A stretch of DNA of 17,800 nucleotides from an uncultured Eubacteriales bacterium. GTDB lineage: Bacteria > Bacillota > Clostridia > Christensenellales > Borkfalkiaceae. Both the position numbers and the translations under genes were made by a program. Location: positions 1 to 17,800 of the forward strand of contig URKE01000042.1 of NCBI GenBank assembly GCA_900548285.1, read 5' to 3'. Below, one piece after another: positions 14,488 to 17,800 of this stretch. Numbering within the stretch: position 1 is the first letter of the stretch; each line of letters opens with the position of its first letter. The notes under the pieces were generated by a model. That model saw nothing but the letters and a program-made list of their open reading frames with translations. It was not told the origin of the DNA and made no database searches.

Positions 14488-16749
14488 ATGAAAAAGCCGT
14501 TTAATCTCAAAAAATTCTCAAAGTATCTGTTATCGCTCGTCGGCTACGTTCTTCTCGTCGCCGCGGACGAATTTTTCGCGCCGTTCGCGATACCTCTTCT
14601 CATCGCGAACGTTTACATAGGGCTTTCGCCGTTATTATCGTGCGCGCTCTTCGTCGCGGCGTATCTTTTGTCGCTCAGCATTTCCGTTACGGCGGTGGCC
14701 GCGATGAGCGGAGCGGTAGCTGCGATATTCTTCCTGATAACGAACAAAATCGGGAAAAAACCGAATTTTTCGCTCGCCCTTATCACGGCTGTCGCGCTCG
14801 CGCCTTACGTTCTCGTCCGCGATTGCCACAATCTCACCGTCCGACTGATTCTTGCGGGCGTGTGCGTGCCGCTCGTGTTCGTATTCGTTTCGGCGGCTAA
14901 GGTATTCCTCGTCAAAGGGCTCAAATATCGCCTTTCCACCGACGAAATCGTTTCCGCGGCGGCGCTTTTTTCCGTTGCGTCTTACGGCGCGATAAATCTT
15001 TTCTCCGCGCCCGTTTACGAATGTTTCGCAGTAGCCGCGATTTTGGTTTCCGGTATGATAATGCGGCGGAGTTGCTGCTCCGTGACGGCGATAATTTCCG
15101 CGTTGCCGCTCTTCTTCAACACGGAAAACCCCGCGTTTTTCGCCCCGCTCGCCCTTTATTCGCTCGTGACGACGTGCTTTTCGCCTCGCTCCAAACTCGC
15201 CGCCGCGATAGGCGTGCTTGCGATCAAAGTCGCGCTGTGGAATTTTACCGACGTTTACGACGGCTGGAGTTTTTATTCACAGTTATTCATTCTCGCGCCC
15301 GTGTGCGTATATCTGTTTATTCCGTCGCGCGCGTTTAAAAAACTCCGCGAAAAACTCGCCGTTTATAAAGATAACAATCTCGGGAAGTACGCCTTAAACC
15401 GCAACCGGCTCGACCTTGCGGGCAAACTCTTTGAAATCTCGTCCGTTTTCGACGAAATGTCGGTTTCGGTAAAAAAACTCTCCGACAAAACGGACGTTAA
15501 GGAAAAAGCCGAGAACGATCTTGCGGAAGAACTGTTCATGAAGTGCTGTTCCGACTGCAAACATATTTCGTCATGCCGCGACAACCGTTTCCCCTCGGAC
15601 GAGGAGTTAGGAAAAATCATCACTCTCGCCACGGCAAAAGGACGGTTAAATCTTGCCGATCTTCCTTCGGCGTTCTCGCTGAAATGCAAATACCCCGAAA
15701 GTATCGTGGACGAAACCAACGAACTTATCGCGCAAAGCGAACGCGAACTTTTAAAAGCCGAATCGCTGAAAAACGGACGAGAACTCATTCTCGCGCAGAC
15801 GAACGGGCTTTCGGAAGCATTGAAAAGCCTTGCGACGAATCTTAGTCTCCGGCTGGACGGCAGAAACGAAACCGGCAACGCAATCTCGAAAAACCTGATG
15901 AGCGCGGGCATTTACGCCTACGAAACGCTCGCTTTCGGCGAGGGCGACGGCATAGAAATCAATCTTCTTCTGCCGCAAAAGCAAGTTTCGAGTCCGCTGC
16001 TTTTAAAAGCCGTTAAGGAAGTTACGGGCAAAAACATGGTGATTTGCGACGTTTTCAACGTTTCGGAGGACTTAACCGCCGTAACGCTCAAACGCGCGCC
16101 GCTTTTCGACGCGGCTTTTTCGGTGGCGCAAAAAACGAAATCGGACAAGGAGAAAAGCGGCGACACTCACTCGCTCACCAAAATTTCGGAAGGTAAATTC
16201 CTCGTCGCGCTGAACGACGGAATGGGCAGCGGCGAAAAAGCGGCGCAAACTTCCGCCACGGCAATTTCGCTCGTGGAAACGTTTTACAAGGCGAACCTGC
16301 CGTCCGAAACGGTGCTTTCCACCGTGAATAAAATTCTTTCGTTCAACAACGAGGACAACTTCACCGCGCTCGACGTGGGCGTTATCGACCTGTTCTCGGG
16401 CGGGGCGGATTTCATCAAAATCGGCTCGCCGTATTCCTTCGTCATCACGCGCGACGCGGTTAAAATCGTCGAGGGGAGTTCGCTTCCGCTCGGAATTCTC
16501 GACGAACTTCACCCCACCGTCTGCAAAACGAAACTTAATTCGGGCGACGTTGTGGTGTTCGTCAGCGACGGAATATCGGACGCGTTCGGCTCTTCGTCCG
16601 ACCTTATCGACTTTTTATCCACACAACGCGCGCTCAACCCCAAAACGCTCGCGGATAATATTCTGGAAAAAGCGCTCGCGCTGGACGGCGGAATCGCCAA
16701 AGACGACATGACGGCTTTCTGCGTGAGAATTTTTGAAAAGGCTTCCTGA
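14488..16749 (+). CDS. spoIIE: Stage II sporulation protein E (SpoIIE phosphatase)
   Basis: SpoIIE sits at the asymmetric septum, interacts with FtsZ, and dephosphorylates SpoIIAA-P to release sigma-F in the forespore. The 753-aa protein has a hydrophobic N-terminus of about ten membrane helices (1-280). A regulatory linker follows with a cysteine cluster CCSDCKHISSC (353-363) of the kind conserved in SpoIIE. The C-terminal PP2C domain (about 560-750) has LNDGMGSG (575-582, metal-binding D577), DGISD (694-698) and KDDMTAF (738-744). It is shorter than the 827-aa Bacillus protein. The ATG at 14488 has no ribosome site and starts 6 nt after the -10. No sporulation partner is adjacent. Strong evidence that the organism can, or recently could, sporulate. 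Confidence 0.95.
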   Translation: MKKPFNLKKFSKYLLSLVGYVLLVAADEFFAPFAIPLLIANVYIGLSPLLSCALFVAAYLLSLSISVTAVAAMSGAVAAIFFLITNKIGKKPNFSLALITAVALAPYVLVRDCHNLTVRLILAGVCVPLVFVFVSAAKVFLVKGLKYRLSTDEIVSAAALFSVASYGAINLFSAPVYECFAVAAILVSGMIMRRSCCSVTAIISALPLFFNTENPAFFAPLALYSLVTTCFSPRSKLAAAIGVLAIKVALWNFTDVYDGWSFYSQLFILAPVCVYLFIPSRAFKKLREKLAVYKDNNLGKYALNRNRLDLAGKLFEISSVFDEMSVSVKKLSDKTDVKEKAENDLAEELFMKCCSDCKHISSCRDNRFPSDEELGKIITLATAKGRLNLADLPSAFSLKCKYPESIVDETNELIAQSERELLKAESLKNGRELILAQTNGLSEALKSLATNLSLRLDGRNETGNAISKNLMSAGIYAYETLAFGEGDGIEINLLLPQKQVSSPLLLKAVKEVTGKNMVICDVFNVSEDLTAVTLKRAPLFDAAFSVAQKTKSDKEKSGDTHSLTKISEGKFLVALNDGMGSGEKAAQTSATAISLVETFYKANLPSETVLSTVNKILSFNNEDNFTALDVGVIDLFSGGADFIKIGSPYSFVITRDAVKIVEGSSLPLGILDELHPTVCKTKLNSGDVVVFVSDGISDAFGSSSDLIDFLSTQRALNPKTLADNILEKALALDGGIAKDDMTAFCVRIFEKAS

Positions 16750-16824
16750 ACCCGGATTAAAAAAACTTTCGCGGTTGACGATTTGCGAATATCGAAAAAA
16801 AAATAAAAACGGTTCACAAAAAAA

Positions 16825-16852
16825 TTGACTTTCCCGTTTTCCGATGTATAAT
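16825..16852 (+). promoter_or_regulatory. Strong sigma-A promoter upstream of a structured leader
   Basis: TTGACT (16825-16830), 16-bp spacer, perfect TATAAT (16847-16852). Transcription would start near 16859 and run through about 320 nt of leader before the 160-aa gene. The 16750-16824 stretch after spoIIE is A-rich and has no convincing terminator. Confidence 0.75.
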
Positions 16853-16872
16853 GGCGGCGCGTCTGATGAAAT

Positions 16873-16976
16873 AAAGGAGGCGGAACCTTACGGAAAAGTA
16901 CTATCTGAGAAAAAAAGTAAACGAAAAATCGAAGAAGTTTGCGCCCGCTTTCCCCGAGGAATTATTTCCGCTCTGA
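16873..16976 (+). CDS. Possible 28-codon small ORF with ACG start
   Basis: A perfect Shine-Dalgarno AAAGGAGG (16873-16880) lies 9 nt before ACG at 16890. From there a frame of 28 codons runs to TGA (16974-16976). It encodes a highly basic peptide beginning xEKYYLRKKVNEKSKK and ending EELFPL. No ATG, GTG or TTG is placed correctly. ACG is a rare start; a T-to-C change in an ATG or a base-call error would explain it. It may be a leader peptide, a toxin-like peptide, a decayed gene, or chance. Boundaries here include the ribosome site. Confidence 0.25.
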
Positions 16977-17042
16977 CGGCGACGGATTGAAATTTTACCT
17001 CGGGCAGAAAAGCCCCGGCCGAAATTCTTTCCGTTACCGTCC

Positions 17043-17080
17043 GCCGCAGGCGACTATGTTTTCGCATGGTCGCCTGCGGC
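17043..17080 (+). repeat. 16-bp stem-loop in the leader
   Basis: 17043-17058 pairs with 17065-17080 over a 6-nt loop (TTTTCG), with a single G-U wobble. No T-run follows, so it is not a simple terminator. It resembles REP-type palindromes that recur in intergenic DNA, which cannot be tested here. Confidence 0.75.
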
Positions 17081-17111
17081 TTCCGTCCGGCAAAATTTTC
17101 CGGGCGAAAAA

Positions 17112-17161
17112 CGGCAAGTCGGGTAACCGACGAACGATCCACGCCCGACTTTCCGGTATTT
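17112..17161 (+). promoter_or_regulatory. Possible attenuator before the 160-aa gene
   Basis: AAGTCGGG (17116-17123) pairs with CCCGACTT (17144-17151). Past one mismatch the stem extends by CGG with CCG (17112-17114 and 17153-17155). GTATTTTAA follows directly, and then the ribosome site GGGAGG (17165-17170). It could act as a weak terminator or mask translation. No known riboswitch core is recognised. Confidence 0.4.
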
Positions 17162-17177
17162 TAAGGGAGGTAAGGAA

Positions 17178-17660
17178 ATGGAAAACGTTAATTTTTACGC
17201 TGCTTTCGATAAATTCGGCGCGGAAGTGTTCGCGCTTGCGTTTGCGGTTTGCGCCTGCGTCGCGCTCGTTAAAAAAATCTTCCCCAAACTGAGCAAAAGG
17301 GGAGAACTTTTTCTGAGATTCGCGCTCGCCGCCGCGTTTTACGCGTTATACGTCACCGTTCTCGGCAAATCCGTTGCGGCGTGCCTTGAAAAAGGCGCGA
17401 GCATATGCGGCGTTTCTTACTTTGTCCGCGCGGTTTTTTCGGGCGAAGAGGGAGAATCGATAATCGACGAAATCATTTTCGCCGCGATTCCGAAAGCAAA
17501 ACTTACCAAAAAACAACTCAAAGAGATAAAATCTCAAAAGACCGCGGACGGCATAAAAATCGCGCTCTCAAAAGCGGCGGACGGGCGCATTCCGGAAGCA
17601 AAACTCGTCGCGTTGACGAACGTGATTTACGAAATAAAGCACAGATCCGAATCGGTTTAA
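17178..17660 (+). CDS. Small membrane protein of unknown function
   Basis: The 160-aa product is not recognised. Two membrane segments are visible (about 14-33 and 45-63), joined by a short basic loop (KKIFPKLSKRG). A weakly hydrophobic stretch follows (73-87), then a hydrophilic, lysine-rich C-terminal part (about 100-160) that looks helical, including KLTKKQLKEIKSQK. GGGAGG lies 7 nt before the ATG, so the start is well supported. It follows a long structured leader with its own strong promoter and ends inside a heptamer repeat array. Base use is like its neighbours. The topology loosely resembles small two-helix membrane proteins such as holins, but there is no motif to support that. Confidence 0.7.
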   Translation: MENVNFYAAFDKFGAEVFALAFAVCACVALVKKIFPKLSKRGELFLRFALAAAFYALYVTVLGKSVAACLEKGASICGVSYFVRAVFSGEEGESIIDEIIFAAIPKAKLTKKQLKEIKSQKTADGIKIALSKAADGRIPEAKLVALTNVIYEIKHRSESV

Positions 17661-17703
17661 GGTTTAAGATTTAAGGTTTAAGGTTTAAGATTTTAGATTT
17701 TAG
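17655..17703 (+). repeat. Heptamer tandem repeat, seven copies
   Basis: Seven consecutive heptamers of consensus RTTTWAG (four GTTTAAG, one ATTTAAG, two ATTTTAG) start in the stop codon of the preceding gene. They run into the long hairpin that follows. Such an array can arise by slippage. Confidence 0.85.
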
Positions 17704-17789
17704 ATTTAAAATCAAAATCAGGATTTTATCGGGTAACAAAAAAGCGACGCGTTACCCGATAAAATCCTGATTTTGATTTTAAATCTAAA
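17699..17789. repeat. Perfect 39-bp inverted repeat (long hairpin)
   Basis: 17699-17737 is the exact reverse complement of 17751-17789, with a 13-nt loop. Just after it, 17787-17800 repeats 14 bases of the left arm (17715-17728) in direct orientation. Another unit may therefore begin at the window edge. It can act as a transcription barrier for the 160-aa gene; no T-run is visible before the window ends. It may equally be a mobile palindromic element or an assembly-end repeat. Confidence 0.9.
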
Positions 17790-17800
17790 TCAGGATTTTA

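Noticed and set aside
14358..14510. Extension of the metalloprotease start to 14510
   Set aside because: It would cover both promoters and the 0A boxes and place 51 residues before a clear signal peptide.
16974..16976. TGA read as selenocysteine
   Set aside because: No SECIS-like hairpin starts just after the TGA and no selenoprotein family is recognised.
16859..17177. tmRNA, 6S RNA, RNase P, SRP RNA or a common riboswitch in the leader
   Set aside because: I could not find the T-loop, tag, GAGGAAAGTCC core, T-box AGGGTGG or other hallmark motifs. It is left as an unassigned structured region.
16939..17292. 117-aa frame across the structured leader into the 160-aa gene
   Set aside because: It overlaps the well-supported 160-aa gene in another frame, has no ribosome site, and is explained by GC-rich hairpins.
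1..17800. CRISPR arrays, insertion sequences, prophage genes, tRNA or rRNA genes
   Set aside because: No spaced direct repeats, transposase or integrase motifs, or tRNA cloverleaf sequences were seen on either strand.

Overview
The window reads as chromosomal DNA from a spore-forming Firmicute, most likely an uncultured clostridial lineage. The evidence is a spoIIE gene, the rpsB-tsf-pyrH-frr-uppS-cdsA-dxr-rseP order typical of Firmicutes, sigma-A type promoters (TTGNNN-N17-TATAAT) and strong Shine-Dalgarno sequences. Fourteen protein genes are supported. I see no tRNA, rRNA, CRISPR array, transposase or recombinase. No species assignment is possible by eye.

Layout: (1) 1-2976 holds a two-gene surface-glycan pair, an O-antigen ligase/polymerase-like membrane protein and a GT28/MGDG-synthase-like glycosyltransferase. 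They are translationally coupled (ATGA overlap) and enclosed by a perfect 28-bp inverted repeat (40-67 and 2949-2976). (2) 3009-4337 is der (EngA), a ribosome-assembly GTPase. It meets the minus-strand cluster at a bidirectional terminator with a 19-bp perfect stem (4403-4444). (3) 12153 down to 4484 (minus) is the translation and envelope cluster. rpsB and tsf make ribosomal protein S2 and EF-Ts and have their own promoter and leader. A row of hairpins ending in an intrinsic terminator follows. Then come pyrH (UMP kinase), frr (ribosome recycling, with its own promoter), uppS (undecaprenyl-PP synthase), cdsA (CDP-diacylglycerol synthase), dxr (MEP isoprenoid pathway) and rseP (site-2 protease). 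dxr makes isoprenoid precursors, uppS uses them for the cell-wall lipid carrier, and cdsA makes the phospholipid precursor. (4) 12420-14357 (minus) is a secreted M6-like metalloprotease with a signal peptide/lipobox and a C-terminal membrane anchor. (5) 14488-16749 (plus) is spoIIE, the sporulation PP2C phosphatase that activates sigma-F. (6) 16750-17800 has a strong promoter, a structured leader of about 320 nt, a small membrane protein of unknown function, a heptamer tandem repeat and a perfect 39-bp hairpin at the window edge.

The most notable regulatory region is the 130-bp gap between the metalloprotease and spoIIE. It holds several Spo0A-box-like sequences (one perfect) just upstream of a -35-like element that lies 22 bp from a TATAAT. 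That is the unusual architecture known for Spo0A-activated sigma-A promoters. Both divergent promoters place their -10 only 6 nt from the ATG, with no usable Shine-Dalgarno, so both mRNAs look leaderless. The other points worth checking are the inverted repeat around the glycan genes, the structured region at 16825-17177 with a perfect Shine-Dalgarno facing an ACG codon, and the repeats upstream of pyrH.
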